Below, piece after piece: positions 1 to 6,674 of a stretch of DNA of 19,143 nucleotides. Each line of letters begins with the position of its first letter. The stretch's first letter is position 1. The position numbers and the translations under genes were made by a program. Under the pieces are notes generated by a model. It made no database searches and was not told the origin of the DNA. It was given only the letters and a program-made list of their open reading frames with translations. This DNA is from Lachnospiraceae bacterium (GTDB taxonomy: Bacteria > Bacillota > Clostridia > Lachnospirales > Lachnospiraceae): assembly GCA_024691145.1 (NCBI GenBank), contig JAILNW010000035.1:1-19143 (forward strand), in the 5' to 3' direction.

Positions 1-147
1 TAATGAACTAATTTTTCTTTATTATATCTCGGCTTTCAAATTATATCAAAAAAAAAAATAATAAATCAACATTTTTCTCAATTTATATTGAAATCAATAA
101 TGTCAATTTTTTCTATTTTATTTATATTTTTTTCATAATTCCTTTGT

Positions 148-179
148 AAAAAAATAACCTGCAGCTAAAACTGCAGGTT
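148..179 (-). terminator. Rho-independent terminator of the ExbB/ExbD-like operon
   Basis: A perfect 9-bp stem (AACCTGCAG/CTGCAGGTT, 156-164 with 171-179) with a 6-nt loop is followed, in the minus-strand transcript, by an A and then a run of seven U (148-154). It lies 17 bp after the stop of the last gene of the three-gene operon and closes it. The flanking 147 bases to the window edge are very AT-rich with no convincing gene. Confidence 0.9.
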
Positions 180-196
180 AAATATCATATATTTTA

Positions 197-799
197 TTAT
201 TCTGTTGCGCTATCTTTGTATGCTGGGATAAATCCTAATCCTTCAAGTGCTGAATCAACTGCATCATATGTTACTTTGTTTGCATTATCATCAATTACAT
301 AGAATGCATTATCATCAGGATTTACTTCAAATCCGCTTATAACAGCTACAAAATCATCACATGAAGTATATGTCTTTCCATTATAGATAATGTCTGTATT
401 GTTAATAGTAACTTCTTTAATAAGTTCTCCGCCAATCTCTTCTGTTGCTGCTGTGTTACCAGCTTCGTTAGTATCTTCTGCATCAGGAGTCTCTTTATTC
501 TCAACCTCTTCCTTAGCCTTGTCTACTACATCTTCAGCATTATCTTTAGTCTCATCAACTTTCTCAGTTACATTACCGATTGCTCCCTGAAGTTTATCAG
601 CAAAAGCGCCAAGTCCGTCTCCACCACCGAATAATCCAAGTTTCTTTCCTAAAAGAAGCATTGCTGCAATACCAACAAGAAGAACCACAATAATTAAAGT
701 TCCAAATGCTTTTCTTTTAAACTTTCTTGTTTCTTTTCTAACCTGTTTCTTAATTGCTTTCTTTTCTTCTGCACTCATCTGCTCGTTCTCAGTACTCAT
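197..799 (-). CDS. Single-pass membrane protein with an ExbD-like extracytoplasmic tail (hypothetical)
   Basis: Not assigned to a named family. The 200-residue product has a basic, lysine-rich cytoplasmic head (about 12-30), one membrane segment (about 32-51), a glycine-rich turn, a charged amphipathic or coiled-coil stretch (about 66-103), an acidic low-complexity linker and a C-terminal domain (about 125-195). That domain alternates strand, helix and strand like the ExbD/TolR periplasmic fold: a VTINN..IIYNGK strand, a helix, a YVIDD strand, then a helix ending in ALEGLGF. This fold resemblance is inference. The membrane segment lacks the Asp used by ExbD for ion coupling. The ATG at 799 is chosen because GGAGAGG lies just upstream; an ATG 30 bases earlier has no good ribosome site and almost abuts the preceding gene. 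It is the last gene of the operon starting at 2034. Confidence 0.75.
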   Translation of the reverse strand: MSTENEQMSAEEKKAIKKQVRKETRKFKRKAFGTLIIVVLLVGIAAMLLLGKKLGLFGGGDGLGAFADKLQGAIGNVTEKVDETKDNAEDVVDKAKEEVENKETPDAEDTNEAGNTAATEEIGGELIKEVTINNTDIIYNGKTYTSCDDFVAVISGFEVNPDDNAFYVIDDNANKVTYDAVDSALEGLGFIPAYKDSATE

Positions 800-831
800 A
801 ATATCCTCTCCATTTCTTCCATAAAACATTT

Positions 832-1539
832 TTACTCTTCTAATTCAATAAGACCCTCTGGATGCTCCTCATCAGAGTTATCAGTCTTATTACCATCGTC
901 TTTTATGATATCAGATTCATTAGAATCTATATCATGATATGTAACATATACATTCTCGTAGTCTTCCTGTATCTTCTTAAGAGCCGAATCAACAATCTTG
1001 TAATTCTTAATCTTAACATTAGAATTGCTATAAGAATATATAAATAATACAACTTGTTCTACACCTTCAACATCAAGGTAATTATTCTTTAGTATAGAAG
1101 TCAGATTAGCTATGCTATCATTGACATTGCTATTAAGTCCATATTCATAAGTTTCAACATCTTCATCTTTTTTCTGGACCTTAACAATTCTCTTTTCATT
1201 CTCTTCATCAATATCAATAGAAATATTGATTCTAAGACATGTGTTGTACCAAATCTCATCAGATGCAACCTTTTTCTTAACCTCTTCCTGCTGAACTAAT
1301 AATTCATCATATTGAACTTTAGCTTCATCATACTGCTTAACTAATGCATCATATTCCTCCTGGGAAATAGTAACATTCTCTTCAGCACTAACAGTAGGTG
1401 CTGGTGCCGGAGTATTGCCATTCTCCTCATCAATTGCATTAGCAACAGTTGTTGATGTTCTCATTACAAACATAAAAAGTATTATAAGTATTACGTCAAG
1501 AAGAGATGTTAAATCAACAGCTATTTCTCTCTTACGCAT
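832..1539 (-). CDS. ExbD/TolR-like ion-coupled membrane protein
   Basis: Membrane partner of an ExbB/TolQ/MotA-type channel. The N-terminus is short and basic, followed by one membrane helix (about 10-26) holding the ExbD signature DLTSLLDVILIILFMF; Asp15 matches the ion-coupling Asp of ExbD (D25 in E. coli). A proline-rich linker (about 42-50) and a charged coiled coil (about 58-92) follow, then an extracytoplasmic domain (about 95-215) and an acidic tail. At 235 residues it is much longer than typical ExbD/TolR (about 140), mainly because of the coiled coil. The gene starts 3 bases after the ExbB-like stop, with an AAAAGGAG ribosome site inside the end of that gene, so the two are translationally linked. 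The family call rests on the helix motif and the neighbour; the substrate or task is unknown. Confidence 0.75.
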   Translation of the reverse strand: MRKREIAVDLTSLLDVILIILFMFVMRTSTTVANAIDEENGNTPAPAPTVSAEENVTISQEEYDALVKQYDEAKVQYDELLVQQEEVKKKVASDEIWYNTCLRINISIDIDEENEKRIVKVQKKDEDVETYEYGLNSNVNDSIANLTSILKNNYLDVEGVEQVVLFIYSYSNSNVKIKNYKIVDSALKKIQEDYENVYVTYHDIDSNESDIIKDDGNKTDNSDEEHPEGLIELEE

Positions 1540-1542
1540 TTA

Positions 1543-2034
1543 TTATTTCTCCTTTTCTGCTTCAACTTCTAATGAAGCTCTCTTAATTGTAGTTCTTTCA
1601 AGATAGAATGCAACAGTCTTCTCGTTATCATCAATAACTGATGCAAGACGTCCGTCAACTAATTTATAAAGTATTGCAAAAATAAGTCCCCAGAAAGTTG
1701 ATGTAAGTGCACCAAAGAAGTTTAACTGTACATTACTCATATCTTCAGCCATCTTAAGTAAAGAAAGAACTGTACCTAAAATACCTAAAAGTGGGAATAT
1801 TGATGTAATATTAATATACATAGAATATGCAGAGTTTGATGATTTTCTCATGTCAACAACCTTTGCCTCACTTAACTTTGTAACAGTCTTAGCTGTTGGA
1901 TGCAAAGTATCGTATAACCTTGCTGATCTGCTTTTTGCATAAAGAAATACAAAAAGATTAATCCCCGCCGTAATAAATATTAGCATATCATATCCCCAAA
2001 GATTGCTAAATATTACTTTAAACATTTCTTCCAT
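1543..2034 (-). CDS. ExbB/TolQ/MotA-like ion channel subunit
   Basis: Predicted stator or channel subunit using the proton (or sodium) gradient. It has three membrane helices: about 17-33, 73-95 (FPLLGILGTVLSLLKM, close to the ExbB motif PLLGLLGTVxG) and 106-126 (GALTSTFWGLIFAILYK, the ExbB ALxTTxxGLxxAIP-type helix). A cytoplasmic segment lies between helices 1 and 2, and a charged C-terminal tail ends in EKEK. At 163 residues it is short for the family (ExbB about 240, TolQ about 230), having lost much of the cytoplasmic part. The ATG at 2034 has GGAGG ten bases upstream. It is the first gene of a three-gene operon with its own promoter at 2124-2152. MotA-like is an alternative label, but the partner gene is ExbD-like with no OmpA/MotB peptidoglycan-binding domain that I can recognise. 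Confidence 0.8.
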   Translation of the reverse strand: MEEMFKVIFSNLWGYDMLIFITAGINLFVFLYAKSRSARLYDTLHPTAKTVTKLSEAKVVDMRKSSNSAYSMYINITSIFPLLGILGTVLSLLKMAEDMSNVQLNFFGALTSTFWGLIFAILYKLVDGRLASVIDDNEKTVAFYLERTTIKRASLEVEAEKEK

Positions 2035-2123
2035 AATAAATTATCCTCCGTTTCTTGAGCTATATAAAATAGCATTAGCAAGTATAATAAACATCTTAAA
2101 AATATTATATCTACCTATATAAC

Positions 2124-2152
2124 ATTATACCAACCTGCAATGATATTAGCAA
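2124..2152 (-). promoter_or_regulatory. Sigma-A-type promoter for the ExbB/ExbD-like operon
   Basis: On the minus strand, TTGCTA (2147-2152) and a perfect TATAAT (2124-2129) are separated by 17 bases. The start of transcription would lie near 2117, giving a leader of about 80 nt before the ATG at 2034. The -35 hexamer lies inside a 9-bp direct repeat (CTTGCTAAT at 2145-2153 and 2074-2082). Confidence 0.6.
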
Positions 2153-2167
2153 GAGTTAATTAGAAAT

Positions 2168-3397
2168 TTAACCTTTAACTCTTATAATGTCATTAACCTC
2201 AGGTTCAATGCTAAACTTAACATAAATATCCTGTTTTGGATGTGGACAGCTGTCCATATTGTCACCATCTTTGTCATAGATACTGACAACTTTTGTTTCA
2301 ATATTACGTCCGTCCGGTTTCATAATCTCAACTATATCATCTACACAGAACTTGTTTCTCTGTTCCATATGACAAAGTTCATTATCAATATCATTAACCC
2401 TTCCAAGATATACATATTCTTTAACATATGTATTGTTATCATATATCTGAGTCTCATATGAAGTTGGACCATAGAAAAATCCAGTTGTAAACTGTCTGTA
2501 TGTACACTTTGCAATCTCTTCTTTGTATATATCAATTTTTGAACGGTATAATTCTTCGTCCTTCATAAAATCATCAATAGCATTACGATACGTTCTTGCA
2601 ACTGTTGCCACATAAAGAGCTGTCTTCATACGTCCCTCAACCTTTAAGCTGTTAATACCAGATAAAATAATATCAGGTATATGTTCAATCATACAAAGGT
2701 CCTTTGAGTTAAATATATATGTTCCTCTTTCATTTTCAAATACAGGAAGGTACTCTCCTGGTCTTGTTTCCTCCATTATGTAATACTTCCATCTGCATGG
2801 ATGAGTACATGCCCCCATATTGGCATCTCTTCCAGTAAAATAATTGCTAAGAAGACATCTGCCTGAGTATGAAATACACATTGCACCATGTATAAATGTC
2901 TCTATCTCCATATCTTCAGGAATATTCTTTCTTATCTCAGCTATTTCCTTAAGAGATAACTCTCTTGCAGATACAACTCTCTTTGCACCCTGCTTGTACC
3001 AGAAATTATAAGTTGCATAATTAACATTGTTAGCCTGTGTACTAATGTGGAGTTCCATTCCAGGTATTATTGTTTTAGCCATCTCAAATACACCTGGATC
3101 AGATATAATAAGTGCATCAGGTTTTATATCTTTAAGTTCTGTAAAATACTGCTCTATTCCCTTTAAATCCCTGTTATGAGCAGTAATATTAGCTGTTACA
3201 TAAACTTTTTTTCCATATTCATGAGCAAAGTCAATTCCCTTTTTCATATCTTCTAAAGAGAAATTCTTTGCCTTTTCTCTAAGGCTGTACATCTCTCCTC
3301 CAATATATACAGCATCCGCTCCATATCTTATGGCAGTTTTTAAAACTTCAAGGTTGCTTGAAGGAAGCAGTAATTCTACATTATTCCCCTTTAACAC
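2168..3397 (-). CDS. trhP: Peptidase U32 family protein, TrhP-type tRNA hydroxylation protein
   Basis: U32-family protein. Members of the YrrO/YegQ (TrhP) branch are needed to make 5-hydroxyuridine at wobble position 34 of tRNA using prephenate, although the family was named for collagenase activity. The 409-residue product matches B. subtilis YrrO (TrhP2) in size. The U32 signature ExFxxGAxC....GxCxxS is complete at about 166-184, followed by further cysteines (ACTHPC) that fit the family's conserved Cys set. A C-terminal beta-barrel-like tail ends the protein. The start is GTG at 3397, with AAAGGA nine bases upstream. It lies 19 bp after the methyltransferase that would finish the modification, as in Bacillus yrrM-yrrN-yrrO; only one U32 gene is present here rather than two. 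The tRNA role is inferred from family and neighbour; the symbol is the best guess within U32. Confidence 0.85.
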   Translation of the reverse strand: MLKGNNVELLLPSSNLEVLKTAIRYGADAVYIGGEMYSLREKAKNFSLEDMKKGIDFAHEYGKKVYVTANITAHNRDLKGIEQYFTELKDIKPDALIISDPGVFEMAKTIIPGMELHISTQANNVNYATYNFWYKQGAKRVVSARELSLKEIAEIRKNIPEDMEIETFIHGAMCISYSGRCLLSNYFTGRDANMGACTHPCRWKYYIMEETRPGEYLPVFENERGTYIFNSKDLCMIEHIPDIILSGINSLKVEGRMKTALYVATVARTYRNAIDDFMKDEELYRSKIDIYKEEIAKCTYRQFTTGFFYGPTSYETQIYDNNTYVKEYVYLGRVNDIDNELCHMEQRNKFCVDDIVEIMKPDGRNIETKVVSIYDKDGDNMDSCPHPKQDIYVKFSIEPEVNDIIRVKG

Positions 3398-3416
3398 TTA
3401 TCTCAATCCTTTCGTA

Positions 3417-4061
3417 TTATCTCTTATATGTACTTAATGTTACTCCATCACCAACAGGAATTATTACTGTCTGAAACTCCTCCATATGTGTTATATCATA
3501 AAGGTAATCCCTCATTCTGTAATGAATGGTTCTGTTACGTCTTATAACCCCATAACGCGACTGTGTAACATCTCCGTCCTGCAAAACATTATCAGATATC
3601 AATAATGCGTGACTTTTCATTAATGGCATAACATCCTTTAGAAAAGTAAGATACTGTCCCTTTGCTGCATCAACAAATACAATATCATAGCAACCGCCAA
3701 TATCCTTTAATACCTCGGTCGCATCACCTTTAATTATTGTTATCTGATCTTCTTTATTGGCATTCTTTATATTTTCACAAGCTTTTTCGTATCTTTTATC
3801 ATTTCTTTCAATTGTTGTTATATGACAATCCTTCGGCATATACTCACTCATAAGAAGTGATGAAAAACCAACAGCAGTTCCTATCTCAAGTATATTTTCA
3901 GGTTGTTTCATAGTTACAAGAAACTTCAATAGACTCTGGGTCTGCCTCTTTACAATAGGAACATGCTTGCTTATGGCATCTTTTTCAATAATTCTAAGAT
4001 ACTCTGGTAATTCCACCTCTAAAGAATTGATATAATCAGCAATTCTATCATTTACTATCAT
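3417..4061 (-). CDS. trmR: tRNA 5-hydroxyuridine methyltransferase (O-methyltransferase family 3)
   Basis: SAM-dependent class I methyltransferase of the catechol-O-methyltransferase-like type. B. subtilis TrmR (YrrM) methylates 5-hydroxyuridine-34 to 5-methoxyuridine in tRNA. The SAM motif ILEIGTAVGFSSL is at about 57-69 and the metal/substrate motif FVDAAKGQY is present; length 214 residues matches TrmR (217). I start it at the ATG at 4061 (MIVNDRIADY), which aligns with the family N-terminus and overlaps the upstream gene by 14 bases. The frame stays open to 4139, but that would add a basic stretch unlike the family and deepen the overlap. The ribosome site is weak (GTGGATAAG), suggesting translational coupling. 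Its place between an MltG-like and a U32 gene mirrors Bacillus yrrL-yrrM-yrrN, which supports TrmR over other O-methyltransferases. Confidence 0.85.
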   Translation of the reverse strand: MIVNDRIADYINSLEVELPEYLRIIEKDAISKHVPIVKRQTQSLLKFLVTMKQPENILEIGTAVGFSSLLMSEYMPKDCHITTIERNDKRYEKACENIKNANKEDQITIIKGDATEVLKDIGGCYDIVFVDAAKGQYLTFLKDVMPLMKSHALLISDNVLQDGDVTQSRYGVIRRNRTIHYRMRDYLYDITHMEEFQTVIIPVGDGVTLSTYKR

Positions 4062-4506
4062 TCTTATCCACTGCTTTCGTACTCTCCGCATTATTCGTTT
4101 CTTTATTATTGGCCGCTTCCTTAGCAGTATCATAGTCACATATTATATCCAGAATCTCCTCATAATTCATGGAAGTAGACAATGTATACTTTCCTGGCCA
4201 TATTGTTTTTTCAGATAATTCATATCTTATTAAAAATGAATACTTATTAACAATAATCTTATTAAGCTCCAGCTGTTTAGCTACGGTATAAGCAGAAGCA
4301 CCGTCCTTAATGTCAAAAGTAATCTCCCTTCCAGGTGACTTTTCTGACACAACATCCCCATATATCTGGTAGGAAAAATTATAAGCAGACTTACAGGCTG
4401 TGCTTATAACAAATATAACTATTCCATAAAAAATCAGATTAACTATAATATTCAATATAGCACTTGTATAATTAAGTACTGCTTTTGCTGCCTTTTGCTT
4501 ACCCAA
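4048..4506 (-). CDS. Short MltG/YceG-like membrane protein without the catalytic domain
   Basis: Resembles only the N-terminal part of the endolytic transglycosylase MltG (YceG). One membrane helix (about residues 20-42) is followed by a small LysM-like region. The stretch ITFDIKDGASAYTVAKQLE and the segment with IVNKYSFLIRYELS through WPGKYTLSTSMNYEEILDII copy the MltG pattern 'G.s...ia..L...gvI.s...F......g.....l..G.Y.l....s..eil..l'. The protein then stops after a short hydrophilic tail at about 152 residues. Full MltG is about 340 and carries its catalytic Glu in the missing part, so lytic activity is not expected. An in-frame GTG at 4515 overlaps the GGAGG itself, so the TTG at 4506, eight bases after GGAGG, is the likely start. 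Its position before trmR matches Bacillus yrrL. Confidence 0.7.
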   Translation of the reverse strand: MGKQKAAKAVLNYTSAILNIIVNLIFYGIVIFVISTACKSAYNFSYQIYGDVVSEKSPGREITFDIKDGASAYTVAKQLELNKIIVNKYSFLIRYELSEKTIWPGKYTLSTSMNYEEILDIICDYDTAKEAANNKETNNAESTKAVDKNDSK

Positions 4507-4533
4507 ATATAACACCTCCGCTTGTTACAACTA

Positions 4534-4869
4534 CTATAAGAAGTTAACATCAAGATTTACGCAGTCAAGTATAGATGCATTAATCTGTCTTGTCATCTTA
4601 TTAAGTCTCTGCTCTGCAATTAAAAATTCAGAAACAAGACTATTATTAAGTATCTCTTTAAACTCATATCTTAACTTATCAAGATCATCAAGATATGTGT
4701 CATCATTGCCCATTTGCAATAGGAAACATCTTTTTCTGTATTCATTCATACCTACATATAAATATTCATCATGTTTTATCTTTTCCAGAACTCTGTGATA
4801 ATGATTATACTCATTACTTGTTCTTATTGCTCTTATAAGACTCTTTGTGCTGTATTCTACATTATTCAT
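4534..4869 (-). CDS. YlbF/YmcA-family protein
   Basis: Small all-helical protein of the YlbF/YmcA family (Com_YlbF). In Bacillus, YlbF, YmcA and YaaT form a complex that acts with RNase Y in mRNA maturation and affects competence, biofilm and sporulation. The 111-residue sequence has the family layout: an N-terminal helix TKSLIRAIRTSNEYNHYH, then KIKHDEYLYVGMNEYRKRCF, then a long helical stretch ending in VSEFLIAEQRLNKMTRQINASI, near where the family's conserved helical repeats end. The ATG at 4869 has a perfect GGAGG six bases upstream, and that site overlaps the last codons of the RNase J frame. It is therefore coupled to an RNase gene, which fits an RNA-decay role. Which paralogue of YlbF or YmcA it equals cannot be told. 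Confidence 0.8.
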   Translation of the reverse strand: MNNVEYSTKSLIRAIRTSNEYNHYHRVLEKIKHDEYLYVGMNEYRKRCFLLQMGNDDTYLDDLDKLRYEFKEILNNSLVSEFLIAEQRLNKMTRQINASILDCVNLDVNFL

Positions 4870-4870
4870 A

Positions 4871-5077
4871 TTATACCTCCATTATAATTGGTAGTATCAT
4901 AGGATTACGTTTTGTTTTCTTCCATAAGAAATCGCTTAATGCATCTTTTACAACATTCTTTATCTTGCTCCAGTCACTTACATTATTAGAGATACACTTA
5001 TATAAAGCATCCTCTACAACACCTCTTGCTTCATCCATAAGATTCTCTGATTCTCTTACATAAACGAAACCTCTTTA
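4871..5077 (-). pseudogene. rnj: Detached C-terminal coding part of ribonuclease J, after an in-frame TAA
   Basis: Directly after the TAA at 5075-5077 the same frame stays open for 67 codons. It encodes the conserved RNase J C-terminus: RGFVYVRESENLMDEA, then a helical stretch, then KTKRNPMILPIIMEV and a TAA at 4871-4873. The TAA replaces the serine of the family motif GPDI(I/V)SRGFVYVRE; TCA to TAA is one base change. With this part the protein would be 556 residues, the normal RNase J length. Nothing else is damaged: no frameshift and no second stop. The terminal stop overlaps the ribosome site of the next gene, as expected for the original gene end. There is no plausible new start here with a ribosome site, so I treat it as the severed 3' part of rnj. 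Confidence 0.85.
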
Positions 5078-6541
5078 AATAATATCCGGGCCAGCAAGTA
5101 TCTGGTTACTATGTTTTTCAAATGTAACAACAATTATAAGTAGTCCGTTCTCTGAAAGATGCTGTCTGTCTCTTAAAACTATATTACCAACATCTCCAAC
5201 TCCAAGACCATCAACAAATACGCCCTGAGCAGGCACTTTGCCAACTACTTTTCCGCCATCATCACTAAGTTCAAGCACATCACCTGAAGATAATACAAAT
5301 GTATTCTCCTTAGGTATACCAAGACTCTGTGCAAGTTCTGCATGGCTTGTAAGATGTCTGAACTCACCATGTACAGGTATAGCATACTTAGGCTGCACAA
5401 GAGTATAAATAAGTTTTATCTCCTCCTGGCATGCATGTCCAGAAACATGTGCATCTTCAAATATAACTTTGGCTCCCTGCATAGAAAGCTCATTAATTAC
5501 CTTAAATACAGACTTTTCATTACCAGGTATAGGGTTAGAACTGAATACAACTGTATCTGTTGGCTTTATCTGTATCTTTTTATGAATTGCAGAAGCAATT
5601 CTTGATAAGGCAGCCATAGATTCTCCCTGACTACCTGTAGTTATAATAACTATCTTATCATCAGGATAATCCTTTAACTGCTCAATGTCAATAAGCATAT
5701 TATCAGGCATGGTAATATATCCTAGTTCAATTGCGGTATTAACGATATTAACCATGCTTCTTCCTTCAATTACAACCTTTCTTCCATACTTCACAGCTGA
5801 ATTAACAACCTGTTGCACTCTGTCTACATTAGACGCAAATGTTGCAACTATAATTCTTCCATTAGTATTCTCAGCAAATACATTATCAAACTTTTTGCCT
5901 ACTGTCTTCTCAGACATTGTATATCCGGGTCTAAGTACATTGGTACTGTCGCACATAAGTGCAAGTACGCCTTTCTTTCCAATCTCAGCAAATCTAGGCA
6001 AATCAATAACACTTCCATAAACTGGTGTGTAATCAATCTTAAAGTCTCCAGTATGCACAATAACACCTGCTGGTGAATATATAGCAAGTGCAGTGGAATC
6101 AGCTATACTATGATTTGTTCTTATAAATTCAACTCTGAAACACCCTAAATTAATAGAATGTCCATACTTTATAATCTTTCTCTTTGTTTTCTTAATTAAC
6201 TCATGTTCCTTTAACTTATTCTCAATTATAGCAATTGTAAGATTAGTTGCATAAATAGGAACATTAATCTCCTTAAGAACATATGGCAATGCACCTATAT
6301 GATCTTCATGGGCATGGGTAATTACAAAGCCCTTAACCTTATCAATATTCTCCTTAAGATATGAAATGTCTGGTATAACCAGATCAATTCCTAACATATC
6401 ATCATCAGGGAATGAAAGTCCACAATCAACAACAATTATTGAATCTTCGCATTCAAATGCTGTTATATTCATTCCAATCTGCTCAAGACCGCCTAAAGGT
6501 ATAATCTTTATACTCTTGCCGTCTGTAACATTATTTTTCAA
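5075..6541 (-). CDS. rnj: Ribonuclease J, prematurely terminated
   Basis: RNase J is a metallo-beta-lactamase/beta-CASP 5'-3' exonuclease and endonuclease of the cytoplasmic mRNA-decay machinery. The metal motif HAHEDH is at 76-81; further conserved stretches include RTNHSIADS, VHTGDFKID, the beta-CASP part with HVSGHA, and the HGEFRHL motif. The frame ends after 488 residues at LAGPDII, where the family continues SRGFVYVRES; the missing 67 codons lie intact downstream (see 4871-5077). The catalytic cores are therefore whole but the C-terminal domain, important for oligomer formation and activity in Bacillus and Thermus enzymes, is cut off. The start is TTG at 6541 with GGAGG eight bases upstream, and it is preceded by a structured leader. 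It may be a true nonsense mutation or a base error in the sequence; which one cannot be seen here. Confidence 0.93.
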   Translation of the reverse strand: MKNNVTDGKSIKIIPLGGLEQIGMNITAFECEDSIIVVDCGLSFPDDDMLGIDLVIPDISYLKENIDKVKGFVITHAHEDHIGALPYVLKEINVPIYATNLTIAIIENKLKEHELIKKTKRKIIKYGHSINLGCFRVEFIRTNHSIADSTALAIYSPAGVIVHTGDFKIDYTPVYGSVIDLPRFAEIGKKGVLALMCDSTNVLRPGYTMSEKTVGKKFDNVFAENTNGRIIVATFASNVDRVQQVVNSAVKYGRKVVIEGRSMVNIVNTAIELGYITMPDNMLIDIEQLKDYPDDKIVIITTGSQGESMAALSRIASAIHKKIQIKPTDTVVFSSNPIPGNEKSVFKVINELSMQGAKVIFEDAHVSGHACQEEIKLIYTLVQPKYAIPVHGEFRHLTSHAELAQSLGIPKENTFVLSSGDVLELSDDGGKVVGKVPAQGVFVDGLGVGDVGNIVLRDRQHLSENGLLIIVVTFEKHSNQILAGPDII

Positions 6542-6582
6542 TCAAAGCACCTCCGTAAAATAAATTACAAACATTAGGCACA

Positions 6583-6654
6583 ACAACATAACAGCTAATA
6601 ATGGCAGACTCTGCCACATTAACTGTATGCATCTCACCTATAATGTTATGTTGT
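6583..6654 (-). promoter_or_regulatory. Structured leader between the DUF1292 gene and rnj
   Basis: The 133-base gap before rnj holds nested inverted repeats. A perfect 10-bp outer stem (ACAACATAAC at 6583-6592 with GTTATGTTGT at 6645-6654) encloses a perfect 6-bp hairpin TGGCAG-ACT-CTGCCA (6602-6616) that can extend by three pairs past a 2-nt bulge. No U-run follows, so it is not an ordinary terminator. It ends 41 bases before the rnj start and could control rnj translation, processing or mRNA stability; that role is inference. Confidence 0.5.
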
Positions 6655-6674
6655 ATATAATAAACCGCACATTA

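Noticed and set aside
78..106. Minus-strand promoter in the left-edge gap (TTGACA at 101-106)
   Set aside because: No acceptable -10 lies at 16-18 bases; the closest TATAAA is only 13 bases away.
4062..4139. Longer trmR start upstream of 4061
   Set aside because: It would add a basic 26-residue stretch not seen in the family and overlap the preceding gene by about 90 bases.
5075..5077. Programmed read-through or recoding of the rnj TAA
   Set aside because: TAA is the normal stop for many genes here, the following AGA is not a known read-through context, and a single-base change from TCA explains it more simply; kept only as a remote possibility.
5342..6076. Plus-strand open frames opposite rnj
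   Set aside because: They lie antisense to a clearly conserved gene, have no ribosome sites or recognisable domains, and reflect the codon bias of the opposite strand.
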